Position numbers and translations under genes: made by a program. DNA of 64,000 nucleotides from assembly GCF_014647655.1 (NCBI RefSeq), contig NZ_BMPP01000014.1, positions 1-64,000 of the forward strand. The letters run 5' to 3'. Shown piece by piece: positions 17,158-24,826 of the stretch. Positions within the stretch are counted from its first letter, which is position 1, and every line of letters starts with the position of its first letter. The stretch comes from Deinococcus malanensis. Lineage in GTDB: Bacteria > Deinococcota > Deinococci > Deinococcales > Deinococcaceae. Below the pieces are notes generated by a model. The model saw only the letters and a program-made list of their open reading frames with translations, did no database searches and was not told the origin of the DNA.

Positions 17158-17436
17158 TTAGTAGCAGTCATCCCGCCCTCCAGTTCTGGTGTGCGGGGTG
17201 GAGCAGGCTGTGTTGCGGGCGAGGAGCCGCTGTCCCATCCACAGGGCGAAGAGGTAGTAGGCGGTGAGGACCACCAGCGCGAGGGTCATGTACTGGCTGA
17301 GGAAGGAGGTGAACGCTCCTCCGCCTACGCCACCTGCAAGTAGCGCCAGCAGGAGGGGGAGATGGCAGGGGCAGAGCACCAGGACGCTGCCCAGCAGCTG
17401 GTACGCGCACAGGTTCTTGATGGGTTTCTTCAGCAT
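17158..17436 (-). CDS. MerE-like small membrane protein
   Basis: 92 residues with two hydrophobic helices: YQLLGSVLVLCPCHLPLLLA and YMTLALVVLTAYYLFALWMG. The C-P-C-H-L-P motif inside the first helix, followed by A-L-L-A-G-x-x-G-G-A-F, matches MerE, a broad mercury uptake protein of mer operons. It would bring Hg(II) or methylmercury across the inner membrane. No mercuric reductase or merR gene is present in the window, and neighbours are broken, so mercury resistance as such is not supported. Confidence 0.72.
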   Translation of the reverse strand: MLKKPIKNLCAYQLLGSVLVLCPCHLPLLLALLAGGVGGGAFTSFLSQYMTLALVVLTAYYLFALWMGQRLLARNTACSTPHTRTGGRDDCY

Positions 17437-17527
17437 AGGGCAACGCGTTGTTCGTCCCCGGTGGAAAGGTGAGCGATGAGGTCACGTGAAAGCCGGCGAT
17501 CGGCGCGGGGAGAGTGGCGGCCTCAGG

Positions 17528-17991
17528 CATGGCTGGCCTCCGGCAGGGTCCTCAACGTGCGGTTGACGTTCCCGAGGCAGCTGCTGCCCTAGGGGTTGTT
17601 CCGTTCACACCCGCACCGGCCGGCTTTGATGTGCGCCTGGATTGAGGAGGGATGGCGTCAGCCTGTTGATTCCGCGTGGCCGTTTCGAGGTTGGCACGGG
17701 TATGGCCGAAGCAGTAGCACACCGGCGTGCTGGCGGTCTGGTTCTTCTGGAAAACGGGGACTTTCACGTCTACCTGCCCGTACTCGCACTTGGAGGTGAA
17801 GTACACCACCTCGCAGACCGCGTCCAGGCAGAAACGGTACGCCTCGTCTGGATCCAGGGTGGCGAGCGCCGTGGACGTGAGAAGGGCTTTGAGGGTCACC
17901 AGTTTCACGGCTTTCCGGTGGTGCCGCACGTCGGGCCCTAGCCGCTGGTGTCAGGACTGGGCTTAGGGGCGCAGCAGTCGAGGGTGCTCAT
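17528..17991 (-). pseudogene. CopZ-like 2Fe-2S metallochaperone, multiply broken
   Basis: The original reading starts at ATG 17991 with MSTLDCCAPKPS. It is interrupted by a TAG and a frameshift around CPTCG, and resumes as AVKLVTLKALLTSTALATLD with YRFC, C-E-V-V-Y-F and PVCYCFGHT. Near 17640 another frameshift occurs; the C-terminal H-I-K-A-G-R-C-G-C-E-R-N-N-P is then cut by TAG before CLGNV. These Cys-rich blocks define the iron-sulfur/zinc metallochaperone family found with copper and mercury genes. The gene is almost certainly dead, though a middle piece from GTG 17929 could still be translated. Confidence 0.78.
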
Positions 17992-17997
17992 GCCCGC

Positions 17998-18029
17998 ACG
18001 GTACGGTCTCCAGTCAGGGGGAGAGTCAA
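17998..18029 (-). promoter_or_regulatory. MerR-type metal-responsive promoter
   Basis: On the minus strand TTGACT (18024-18029) and TACCGT (17998-18003) are separated by 20 bp, longer than normal and typical of MerR-family promoters. The spacer carries the dyad TCTCC-N8-GGAGA (18007-18024). The ATG of the metallochaperone pseudogene follows the -10 box by 6 nt, so the transcript was probably leaderless. No MerR-family gene is found in this window. Confidence 0.7.
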
Positions 18030-18472
18030 GTCCCCGGGGTGACCTCCTGGTACACGCACCCGGCAGAGTCGCAGTCGGGGTCCGGATGATCGTCCGCCCA
18101 CGCGACCTTCGCCTGCACTTCCGCTTCGGCAGGATCTGTATGAGGAACCTGACCCCCATGGCGCTGGTCCAACCTGACCACACTGCCCCTCCGCCATCCG
18201 CGTCACCTGCTACGGAAGGAAGTTCAAAACTTCGCAACGGTGCACGGCGTCTCCCCTGCCCCATGAGCCCCAGGCTTGCCGTCAGGCGACGTTGACAGGT
18301 GCCGTTAACCCCTTCGCACAGCCGCTGCATGGCCCCGACCCTCTCAGGGCATGAGCCTAGGAGATTGCGTGGCCTGATTAAGTTTGGGGAATTCCCGCGC
18401 TTCCTGGAAGCCTCTTGGAAGCCAGGATGACCCGACGAGAACCGACGACTGATCACAGACCAACCCGGCTGA
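18030..18472. other. Intergenic, no gene seen
   Basis: About 440 bases between the metal promoter and the RHH/DUF2384 gene. Open frames here show no family features, and a lost regulator gene cannot be recognised. Confidence 0.5.
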
Positions 18473-19039
18473 TCAGGTGGCAGCGAACCCGGCATCAGCC
18501 TCGGCCAGCGCCGCGATCTCACGGAACGCCAAGGTCTGCGGCGTCCAGCCCCCACCCCCGATCAGGTCCAGTGGCGCTGCCCCACGTAGTTGGTAGCGCC
18601 GCTTTCTCCACCACCTGCGCACCCCGGCTTCATTGAGGGTGCCTCTCAGCAGCCGGCACACCGTCGTCACTGCCGCCAGGCGCGCGCTTGCCTCAGCTGT
18701 CAGCGGTGCGCCCGCCGGGAGGCCGATCAGCTGCGAGATGAGCTCGTCGCCCAGCACCAGGCGCGTGGCGTCGTCCGGTAACAGGAAAGCCTGCGTGGCT
18801 TCGACCATCTCATCGGTGATGTGGAGCGGTTCAATCTCGGGATCGTCCCGCATTACCTGGATGGCCGTCAGCATGGCCTCGCCGAGCGCGGCCAGATCCA
18901 ACTGCATCGCCGGCAGCAGGTGAGCACGGAGTGCCTCCCGGATGAAATTCTCGACGGTGAGGTTGTGCGCCTGCGCGGCCTCCTCAAGCGCGGCCAACAT
19001 TCCGGACTCCAGCGTGATGGTCAACGTGGCGGACGTCAT
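18473..19039 (-). CDS. RHH plus DUF2384 (MbcA/ParS-like) protein
   Basis: 188 residues from ATG 19039, which overlaps the upstream stop as ATGA. Residues 3-45 resemble a ribbon-helix-helix DNA-binding unit (TLTITLESGMLAALEEAAQ, then N-F-I-R-E-A-L-R). The C-terminal part (GVRRWWRKRRYQLRGAAPLD followed by L-I-G-G-G) matches the MbcA/ParS/Xre antitoxin toxin-binding domain (DUF2384). No RES-domain toxin is present; its translationally coupled partner is the TnpB-N-like protein at 19036-19611. A regulatory or antitoxin role is inferred from domain type only. Confidence 0.68.
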   Translation of the reverse strand: MTSATLTITLESGMLAALEEAAQAHNLTVENFIREALRAHLLPAMQLDLAALGEAMLTAIQVMRDDPEIEPLHITDEMVEATQAFLLPDDATRLVLGDELISQLIGLPAGAPLTAEASARLAAVTTVCRLLRGTLNEAGVRRWWRKRRYQLRGAAPLDLIGGGGWTPQTLAFREIAALAEADAGFAAT

Positions 19040-19611
19040 GCGAGCTCCAGCGTAAGCAACCACGACTCGTCCGTCTCCTGCACGCAGGCCCACCCGGTCA
19101 GCCCCGCTGCGGTGACGTTGACCGGACCATTCACAGGGATACGGGTGTCACTGCGGATCACTCCCTGAATGTCGGCAGGGAGCTGATCCAGAGGGGCCAG
19201 CAGCATGCCGTCGACGCCCTCCAGCCACACTCCATCCACCGAGAGGCCCCGCAGCAGCCGACACCCCCAGATCATCACTGGCCCAGAGGACGGCATCCTG
19301 TACTCCGGCTCTGCCTGACGCTCACGCTCATCCTGGATGACCGCCGCGATAAGACCAAGCGGGGCCCAACCCACCGCGCGTGTGACAGAAAGCGCCATCA
19401 ACTCGCCCTGGACGGTGCGGTCGTAGTGCGGGTCGCCTCCCAGGAGAGCCGACAGAGACAGGTCGATGTGGGTGCGCCGCGCGATGACATGCTGCTGCCA
19501 GCAGGCGGTGCGGACCAGCTCACCAGCCGCATGCAACCGCTGTAACGCTTGTCTCTGGTTCGGCATCAGGTCAATCGGGAGGGTGTACTGGGTTTGTCGT
19601 GTGGATGTCAT
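19036..19611 (-). CDS. Stand-alone protein resembling the TnpB N-terminal half (P1)
   Basis: 191 residues from ATG 19611. It begins with a strand and LMPNQRQ (L-x-P-x-x-x-Q), then helices with LVRTACWQQHV, SLSALLGG and WAPLGLIAAV, and ends in a beta-rich part (VWLEGVDGMLLAPL; GWACVQETDESWLLTLEL). The protein at 24172-24780 shares these landmarks in order. The L-x-P-x-x-x-Q start, helical middle and beta-barrel end resemble the REC/WED half of TnpB nucleases, but there is no RuvC part or zinc ribbon. The TnpB relationship is inference from pattern; the paralogy with 24172-24780 is stronger. It is coupled to the RHH/DUF2384 gene and lies downstream of repA. Confidence 0.6.
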   Translation of the reverse strand: MTSTRQTQYTLPIDLMPNQRQALQRLHAAGELVRTACWQQHVIARRTHIDLSLSALLGGDPHYDRTVQGELMALSVTRAVGWAPLGLIAAVIQDERERQAEPEYRMPSSGPVMIWGCRLLRGLSVDGVWLEGVDGMLLAPLDQLPADIQGVIRSDTRIPVNGPVNVTAAGLTGWACVQETDESWLLTLELA

Positions 19612-19851
19612 CGGTTTTTCTGGATCGGGGTGGCTCCTGCCACCCCGCAGACACGTACAGCCACCGCGACCATTCGAAGGTTGTGCTCTCCCCCATTCCA
19701 CCTGTCCTGCGTGCCCCAGCCCGCCTGAGGTCCGTCACCGCCTCCTGCTCCCCGGGTGGGCAATTCCCTGAGCGCCAGACATGCCGGGGTAAGGGCAGAT
19801 GCAGGAGCGACCTGGCCACCGACCAGACGATCGGGCACGTGACCGGATCGC
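19612..19851. other. Intergenic between repA and P1
   Basis: 240 bases on the 3' side of repA. No clear terminator or promoter was recognised. Confidence 0.4.
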
Positions 19852-21237
19852 TCAGGACCGTTCAGCGAAAGCGGCCGTCACCTGATCCGGAGCACGGCCA
19901 AACTGCTCCCGGAGGGCGCTGACAAACGATGGCCGGTCCACTCGCGTCACCGCTCCAATGGCCTCTCGGGCCACCGCGGCTGCCTCAAGCTGCCCGGTCA
20001 GCACGGCGTGGCGCAGGTGATCCAGATCCGCGGCGCTGAGCAGCTTGCGGTAATGGGGACTGAGGTAGGTCAGCAGGCGTTCGGCGGCCTCTTCCGGCGA
20101 ATCGTCCACGAACATGTCGTCGAACGAGACAGCTGGTATTTCCAGGAGCGGTTCCATCCGGCCCGCCTTGCGGGTGGGAGCCGCCTGGGGGCTCTTTGGA
20201 TACGGGTAGTGATCGGGGTTCTTCAAAAGGTGCACCAGGGCCGCCGCCGGGGTTTTCTTGACGACGATGACCTGGGTGCGCACCAGGTGGTCGAACCGGT
20301 CCATCTGCGCGATCAGCCACTCGCGGGGGTGATTGGTCGACAGCTCGCGGGCCGCGCCGCCCGTCACGCCGTATTGCCTGAGGCGAAACGTCACGACCGG
20401 GTCGACCGGCCGGAACTCCGGCACGAACCGGTAATGAAACTGCCGCCCGAGCCCACGGCCCGTAATGGTCACCTCTTGCAGGTAGCCTCTTTTTTTCAGT
20501 TCGGCATGAACGGATTCCAGACTGCGGACGACGTTGTCCGGGCGCGACGAGGTGAGTTTGCACAGCGCGACCAGCTCCTCCAGGCCCAGCGTAAGCGACT
20601 GGAGGTACTCACCGGTATCGAGGTCGTAGCGTGCGGCGTCCAGTACCCGGTACAGCACCCGGGCACGCGGCCTGGAGAGCGACAGCATGAAATCCACGTC
20701 CAGAGGCTTGGTGAACCCGCTGCGAATGCTGGCGGTGATCTTGTCTGCCAGACGCAGACGGATGATGGTCCGTTCATCGAACAGGCGCGCGCCGTCTTTG
20801 GTGGAGACCTCCAGGTCCTCCAGAAAGTGAAACGAGGCATGGGTCCAGCGCCGGTCCGCATCGCGCCACCCTCCCTCCGAAACGGTGTAGGTCGTGGTGG
20901 CCAGACGCCGGAGGCTGTCATGCAGGCTGTCGTAGTACAGGCCGCCCAGAGAAAATCCACTGGCGCGAAGCAACTTTGTGGCACTCAGGGTCAGGCGGCC
21001 GTCCTCCGGCATGCCGGCAATGGCGTACTCGGAGATCAGGGCTGAGGCCACGTCATTGTCCAGACCGTGCGGTACGCCGTAACGTTCAAGGGCTTCGCAT
21101 TCGACCTGAATCCGGCGGCCCTGACGCACCATCATCACTTTCCAGTACGACGAGGTTACCTGATCGAGCGCAGCAATGAGGTTCAGCTGCACGACGTTGA
21201 GTTCGTCGAGCCTGCCTGGTCGCTCACTGTCGGTCAC
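19852..21237 (-). CDS. repA: Plasmid replication initiator RepA
   Basis: 461 residues beginning at GTG 21237. The protein matches the replication initiator A type of Deinococcus and Thermus plasmids: an N-terminal block (LNLIAALDQVTSSYWKV), a middle part with two winged-helix-like regions (LSLSRPRARVLYRVLDAARY; LEELVALCKLTSSRPDNVV) and an acidic C-terminus. It should bind the iterons immediately upstream (21346-21873) and open the AT-rich stretch next to its own promoter. AGGAG lies 1 nt before the GTG, and TACAAT 7 nt upstream fits a leaderless-type -10; both may operate. It is divergent from parA. Confidence 0.85.
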   Translation of the reverse strand: MTDSERPGRLDELNVVQLNLIAALDQVTSSYWKVMMVRQGRRIQVECEALERYGVPHGLDNDVASALISEYAIAGMPEDGRLTLSATKLLRASGFSLGGLYYDSLHDSLRRLATTTYTVSEGGWRDADRRWTHASFHFLEDLEVSTKDGARLFDERTIIRLRLADKITASIRSGFTKPLDVDFMLSLSRPRARVLYRVLDAARYDLDTGEYLQSLTLGLEELVALCKLTSSRPDNVVRSLESVHAELKKRGYLQEVTITGRGLGRQFHYRFVPEFRPVDPVVTFRLRQYGVTGGAARELSTNHPREWLIAQMDRFDHLVRTQVIVVKKTPAAALVHLLKNPDHYPYPKSPQAAPTRKAGRMEPLLEIPAVSFDDMFVDDSPEEAAERLLTYLSPHYRKLLSAADLDHLRHAVLTGQLEAAAVAREAIGAVTRVDRPSFVSALREQFGRAPDQVTAAFAERS

Positions 21238-21242
21238 ACTCC

Positions 21243-21262
21243 TGATTGTATGTTTTCAATCA
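21243..21262. promoter_or_regulatory. repA -10 box and 6-bp inverted repeat
   Basis: TACAAT on the minus strand (21245-21250) is 7 nt before the repA GTG. It lies inside TGATTG-N8-CAATCA (21243-21262), which could be an operator for autorepression. Confidence 0.5.
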
Positions 21263-21300
21263 AAGAATAAAAAGATAAAAAAAATTGAATGACATCATCA
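21249..21300. other. AT-rich candidate DNA unwinding element
   Basis: A stretch with long A/T runs (for example AATAAAAAGATAAAAAAAA) in an otherwise GC-rich sequence, placed between repA and the first iteron. It is the natural candidate for origin melting. Confidence 0.55.
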
Positions 21301-21345
21301 AGGAGCTCGCCAGCTTGCCGTCCCAGGCGGAAGATTTCCCCGAAA

Positions 21346-21873
21346 CTCCTCAGGTTTGACGACCAGAACTCCTCAGGTTTGACGACCGTACGGCCGCGGA
21401 TCTCCTCAGGGTTGACGTTGGACGCTGCCCCCGGCTCCTCAGGTAATACGGCGGTGATGCCTCAGGTAAGACGACCACTGCCCTGGCTGGCTCCTCAGGT
21501 AATACGACCAGTTTCCGGCGGATTCCTCAGGTTTGACGACGGACGTACGTTCCCCGTCTCCTCAGGTAATACGACGACAACTCCTCAGGTAATACGACGA
21601 GGATGGGTCAAACTCCTCAGGTTTGACGACGACGGGACATCCCTCGACCCAGCCAGAGAACCTGCGTCGCTTTACTTCTCCTCAGGTAAAACGACGGAAG
21701 ACACGTGGATGGGAGCTGTCCGCCGACGGAAGCGGAACCACGCGGGGCCGCCCGTGTGGGATATGGTCCTTCCCTGTCCGGATCCCCACAAGTCTCGTAA
21801 ACAGAGGTCATCTTCCCTGCTGTCGTTGCCTCGAAGGCCCTGTCTGACCCCGAAACTCCTCAGGTATGACGGC
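21346..21873 (+). repeat. Twelve RepA iterons (plasmid origin)
   Basis: Twelve direct copies close to CTCCTCAGGTWWKACGAC start at 21346, 21369, 21402, 21435, 21458, 21491, 21523, 21558, 21581, 21613, 21678 and 21856. Two main forms alternate, CAGGTTTGACGAC and CAGGTAATACGAC. Start-to-start distances are 23, 33, 33, 23, 33, 32, 35, 23, 32, 65 and 178, close to multiples of a helical turn for the first eleven. All point the same way. This is the replication origin controlled by RepA and may also serve copy-number control. Confidence 0.9.
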
Positions 21874-22233
21874 GGGTGTGTACCCTGGAAAGTTCATGCA
21901 GAACGGTGGCCGCCACTGGTGCCGTCTGCCAGGAGCCTGACAGCGGGAGACGCAGGACGATCCCTGAGGCGCCAATGTTCTGCTTTTTCCCGGACGATGA
22001 AACTGCTCCCCCTGCTCGCGACCTTACCGGGGTTGAGAAGTGTTCTCCTCACTCACAGAAGCCGGCCTCTCACCTCAGCCCGAGACCGCTGGAATGGAAG
22101 CCGCTCACCTTCAGAGCCTGGCTGCTCCACCCTGGACAGCGGGCGAGCTTGACTGCAACGGTTCCGATCCTGGCCTTCACGCGCGTCCGTCGTGGGCGCA
22201 CGGCCCCATGCTGAGTCCTCAGGTCCACCGTCC
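21874..22233. other. Spacer between iterons and par palindromes, no gene
   Basis: About 360 bases. A possible short frame from ATG 21975 has no ribosome binding site or family features. No DnaA box of the TTATCCACA type was seen. Confidence 0.45.
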
Positions 22234-22287
22234 AGCCCACAACGTTGTGGGCTACCCAGATTATTCAGCCCACAACGTTGTGGGCTG
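22234..22287. repeat. Two par palindromes (candidate parS/parA operator)
   Basis: The 20-bp perfect palindrome AGCCCACAACGTTGTGGGCT occurs at 22234-22253 and 22267-22286; the second extends to 22 bp. The copies are 33 bp apart, three helical turns. They lie directly upstream of parA and overlap its promoter region (TACAGT at 22291). They are likely the ParB binding site, the parA operator, or both. Confidence 0.75.
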
Positions 22288-22304
22288 ACATACAGTAGAG
22301 GGGA

Positions 22305-23075
22305 ATGCGTGTCCTGAATTTCTTTAATCACGTCGGCGGGGCAGGGAAGACATCCATCAGCTACGCGCTGGGGTACGAGTTTGCCCGGCGTGGGCAGCGC
22401 GTGCTGATGGTCGACCTGGACCCACAGGCCAGCCTGACCAAAGCCCTGGGCCTGCGGGTTACCGCCTCGGAACTGTCGCGCACCGTGCACGACACTGCCG
22501 TCTCCCGCGCCCCGCTGCCGGAGCCGGATCACGTCCACGGTCTGGCGGTCATTCCCAGTCACGTGAACCTGACCCTGGCCGAGGGGCGCATGATGGGGGT
22601 CCCAGGCGTCCACATGAACCTGCACAGCCGCCTGCGCGAACTCAGCGAGCACTACGACCTGGTGCTGATCGACAGCCCGCCCAGCCTGGGCCAGCTCACC
22701 ATTCTGGGTGCCCTGGCGGCCGACCAGCTGGTGGTGCCTCTCCCCTGCCAGGACAAAGGGATCGAGGGCCTCGACGGACTGGCCCAGGCCATGGAGCTCT
22801 ATCACCGGGTCCGCCCCGAACTCACCATCGCCCTGTATGTTCCCACCCTGTATGACCGGCGGGTCGGCCACGACCAGGACACCCTGACCTACCTGAAAGA
22901 AAAGTTGTCTCCCCTCGCCACCGAAATCCCGCTGCGCAGTGTCTGGCGGGACGCCTGGCGGGCCCGTCAGCCGGTCGGCCTGTTCGCCCCTAACAGCCCG
23001 GTCGATCAGGCCGTGCGCCACCTCGCCGACGAACTGACGCAGGCGGCCCGCCTGCCAGAGGTCGCGCGTGGCTAA
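22305..23075 (+). CDS. parA: Partition ATPase ParA
   Basis: 256 residues. The deviant Walker A motif reads HVGGAGKTS (residues 9-17), Walker A' VDLDPQASLTKALG and Walker B LVLIDSPPS, all standard for ParA/Soj ATPases. It lacks an N-terminal helix-turn-helix domain, so it is the short (type Ib-like or chromosomal) form, and autoregulation would rely on ParB. It forms ATP-dependent patches on the nucleoid to position plasmid copies. The parB GTG overlaps its stop region by 8 bp. An AGAGGGG purine run precedes the ATG. Confidence 0.95.
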   Translation: MRVLNFFNHVGGAGKTSISYALGYEFARRGQRVLMVDLDPQASLTKALGLRVTASELSRTVHDTAVSRAPLPEPDHVHGLAVIPSHVNLTLAEGRMMGVPGVHMNLHSRLRELSEHYDLVLIDSPPSLGQLTILGALAADQLVVPLPCQDKGIEGLDGLAQAMELYHRVRPELTIALYVPTLYDRRVGHDQDTLTYLKEKLSPLATEIPLRSVWRDAWRARQPVGLFAPNSPVDQAVRHLADELTQAARLPEVARG

Positions 23076-23970
23076 AGGCAAGCGGCCGCCCGTCTCCGCG
23101 GGCTTTGACGACACCATCAGCCGGGTGCAGTCTGCGGCGGTCCCGGTCGAAGTGGGCGTGCGTGACCTCACCCCCCTTCCCGGACAGCCACGCCGGACCT
23201 TCGACGCCGCGGCGCTGGAGGAACTCGCCCACAGCATCCGGCGCAGCGGCGTGCTGCAACCCCTGGTGACGCGCCGGACCGCCAGCGGCACCTACGAGAT
23301 CGTGGCTGGTGAACGCCGCTGGCGGGCGGCAGTCCTGGCCGGGCTCGCGACCGTCCCTGTCACCGTCCGCACCCTCACCGACCGGGAAGCGCTCGAGGTC
23401 GCCATCACCGAGAACCTGCAACGGGCGGATCTGAATCCCGTCGACCGGGTGGACGCCACGGTCAGGCTGATCGCGCTGGAACTCGACCTCGATCCCGGCG
23501 AGGTCTCCGCACACCTGAATGCCCTGCGCAAGCGCCCGGACGATGCCGGGCACGCGGATGACATCGCGAAGCTCGAAGCCCTGTTCCGGCACGTGGGTGG
23601 CACCTGGCCGACGTTCCTGAGCCATCACCTGCCGATCCTGCGGTTTCCGTCCGACGTGCTGGACGCCATGCGGACCGGGGGACTGGAATACACCAAGGGC
23701 CGTGTCATCGCGAGGGTCGCGGACGAGGACGCGCGCGCGCGTCTGCTGGCGATGGCCCGGGATGGCGCCAGCCTGGACGAACTGACCCGCGCGGCGACGC
23801 CGGCGCGGGTACCCAGTGGCGAACGGGCCGCGCGGATCCAACGGGTGCGCTCCGCCCTGGCCCGGCCCCGGACCCTCGAGGCGCTGTCCTCCCGGCAGCA
23901 ACAGCAGGTGGACCGTCTGCTGCGCCAGCTCGACGAACTGCTGACTGGAACGGCCACCACGGACGCCTGA
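23068..23970 (+). CDS. parB: Partition protein ParB
   Basis: 300 residues from a GTG inside the end of parA. The N-terminal ParB/Sulfiredoxin-like CTPase domain has PGQPRRTFD, LAHSIRRSGVLQPLVTR and the C-motif GERRWRAA; ITENLQRADLNPVDR is the following conserved block. A helix-turn-helix region sits at about 130-200, and a Gln-rich dimerisation tail ends the protein. It should bind CTP and load at the palindromes near 22234-22287, then spread. A terminator follows 15 nt after the stop. Confidence 0.95.
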   Translation: MAKGKRPPVSAGFDDTISRVQSAAVPVEVGVRDLTPLPGQPRRTFDAAALEELAHSIRRSGVLQPLVTRRTASGTYEIVAGERRWRAAVLAGLATVPVTVRTLTDREALEVAITENLQRADLNPVDRVDATVRLIALELDLDPGEVSAHLNALRKRPDDAGHADDIAKLEALFRHVGGTWPTFLSHHLPILRFPSDVLDAMRTGGLEYTKGRVIARVADEDARARLLAMARDGASLDELTRAATPARVPSGERAARIQRVRSALARPRTLEALSSRQQQQVDRLLRQLDELLTGTATTDA

Positions 23971-23984
23971 GACGAGCAGTCCAG

Positions 23985-24013
23985 TGCAGGGCGCCCTCTG
24001 GCGCCCTGCATTT
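23985..24013 (+). terminator. Rho-independent terminator after parAB
   Basis: TGCAGGGCGCC (23985-23995), loop CTCT, GGCGCCCTGCA (24000-24010) and TTT. The 11-bp perfect stem ends the parAB transcript. Confidence 0.85.
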
Positions 24014-24171
24014 CAGTTGGGCCAGCCCCAGGTCAGCGCCATACCCCTCGGAGACCACCAGTTCTTCCCGGTCCAGCCATCACACTGCTCGCCGGAGGAT
24101 CTGCTCCAGAATGGGGGGACAGTCATGGCCTCCTGGAGGACCCACGGAGCGAAGTGGCCGGTGTGACCCGC

Positions 24172-24780
24172 TCACGCCTGAAGCCCACACGGCTGCCTTT
24201 CGGGTCCTGCCGTTCCCCCACGACCCTCTTCCAACTCCAAATCGGCAGTCCAGCAGGCTGCCCCCTCCTGCCAGGTGCGCCGGACCGACATCCAGCCGGT
24301 GGTGGGGGCCGGCAGTCCGCCCGCTGGAAGTCCCGAGGCGGCGACCACTCCCCTCACGGCCTCGATCCGCAGACCGTCTGCCCTGACCTCCAGCAGGAGG
24401 CCCGCACCAGCGACCGGCATGGCCTCGCGGACCAGGGGCAGGTCCCGGTCCCCGGCTGACGGGTCCGCGAATTTCCATGCGGCCTGATGCCGCCTGCTCG
24501 CATATTCCAGGAGGCCAACAGGAGCGTGGCCGACCAGAGGAGAGTCCAGGAGGCCCTGCGCTTCGCTGGCACTGTCGCGCCCGGGCTGGTCAGAACCTCC
24601 CAGCAGTGCACCGAGCGAGACCGTCGGACCGCTCCAGCTCATGGCGGCCTGCTCACAGGCGGCCAGCCAGACTGTGTCTGCGGCCTGGCGCAGGGTCAGC
24701 AGGTCCAGAATCTGTCCGGCCGTTGGGCGAAGGCGGACACGGACGGTCGGAAGGCCAGAAGAAAGTGTGGTGTGCAACAT
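24172..24780 (-). CDS. Stand-alone protein resembling the TnpB N-terminal half (P2)
   Basis: 202 residues from ATG 24780, with AGGAG 4 nt upstream. It shares ordered landmarks with P1 at 19036-19611: LRPTAGQ against LMPNQRQ, SLGALLGG against SLSALLGG, HAPVGLLEYA against WAPLGLIAAV, and a beta-rich end with GWMSVRRTWQEGAACWTADL. It lacks RuvC motifs and a zinc ribbon. It is the last gene of a minus-strand set after the TnpB-like RuvC protein and PrimPol, 46 nt behind PrimPol. It may bind the same nucleic acid as the TnpB-like protein or act as its partner; that is inference. Confidence 0.6.
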   Translation of the reverse strand: MLHTTLSSGLPTVRVRLRPTAGQILDLLTLRQAADTVWLAACEQAAMSWSGPTVSLGALLGGSDQPGRDSASEAQGLLDSPLVGHAPVGLLEYASRRHQAAWKFADPSAGDRDLPLVREAMPVAGAGLLLEVRADGLRIEAVRGVVAASGLPAGGLPAPTTGWMSVRRTWQEGAACWTADLELEEGRGGTAGPERQPCGLQA

Positions 24781-24826
24781 AGGTCTCCTGAAAGGTGAGG
24801 GTGCGCGGTCTCATTGCCGGCAGGCT

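Noticed and set aside
20008..21045. Long plus-strand open frame opposite repA
   Set aside because: It is a GC-rich antisense shadow; the minus-strand RepA sequence is the conserved one.
21975..22214. Short plus-strand frame between iterons and parA
   Set aside because: No ribosome site, no family features and a composition like the opposite-strand background.
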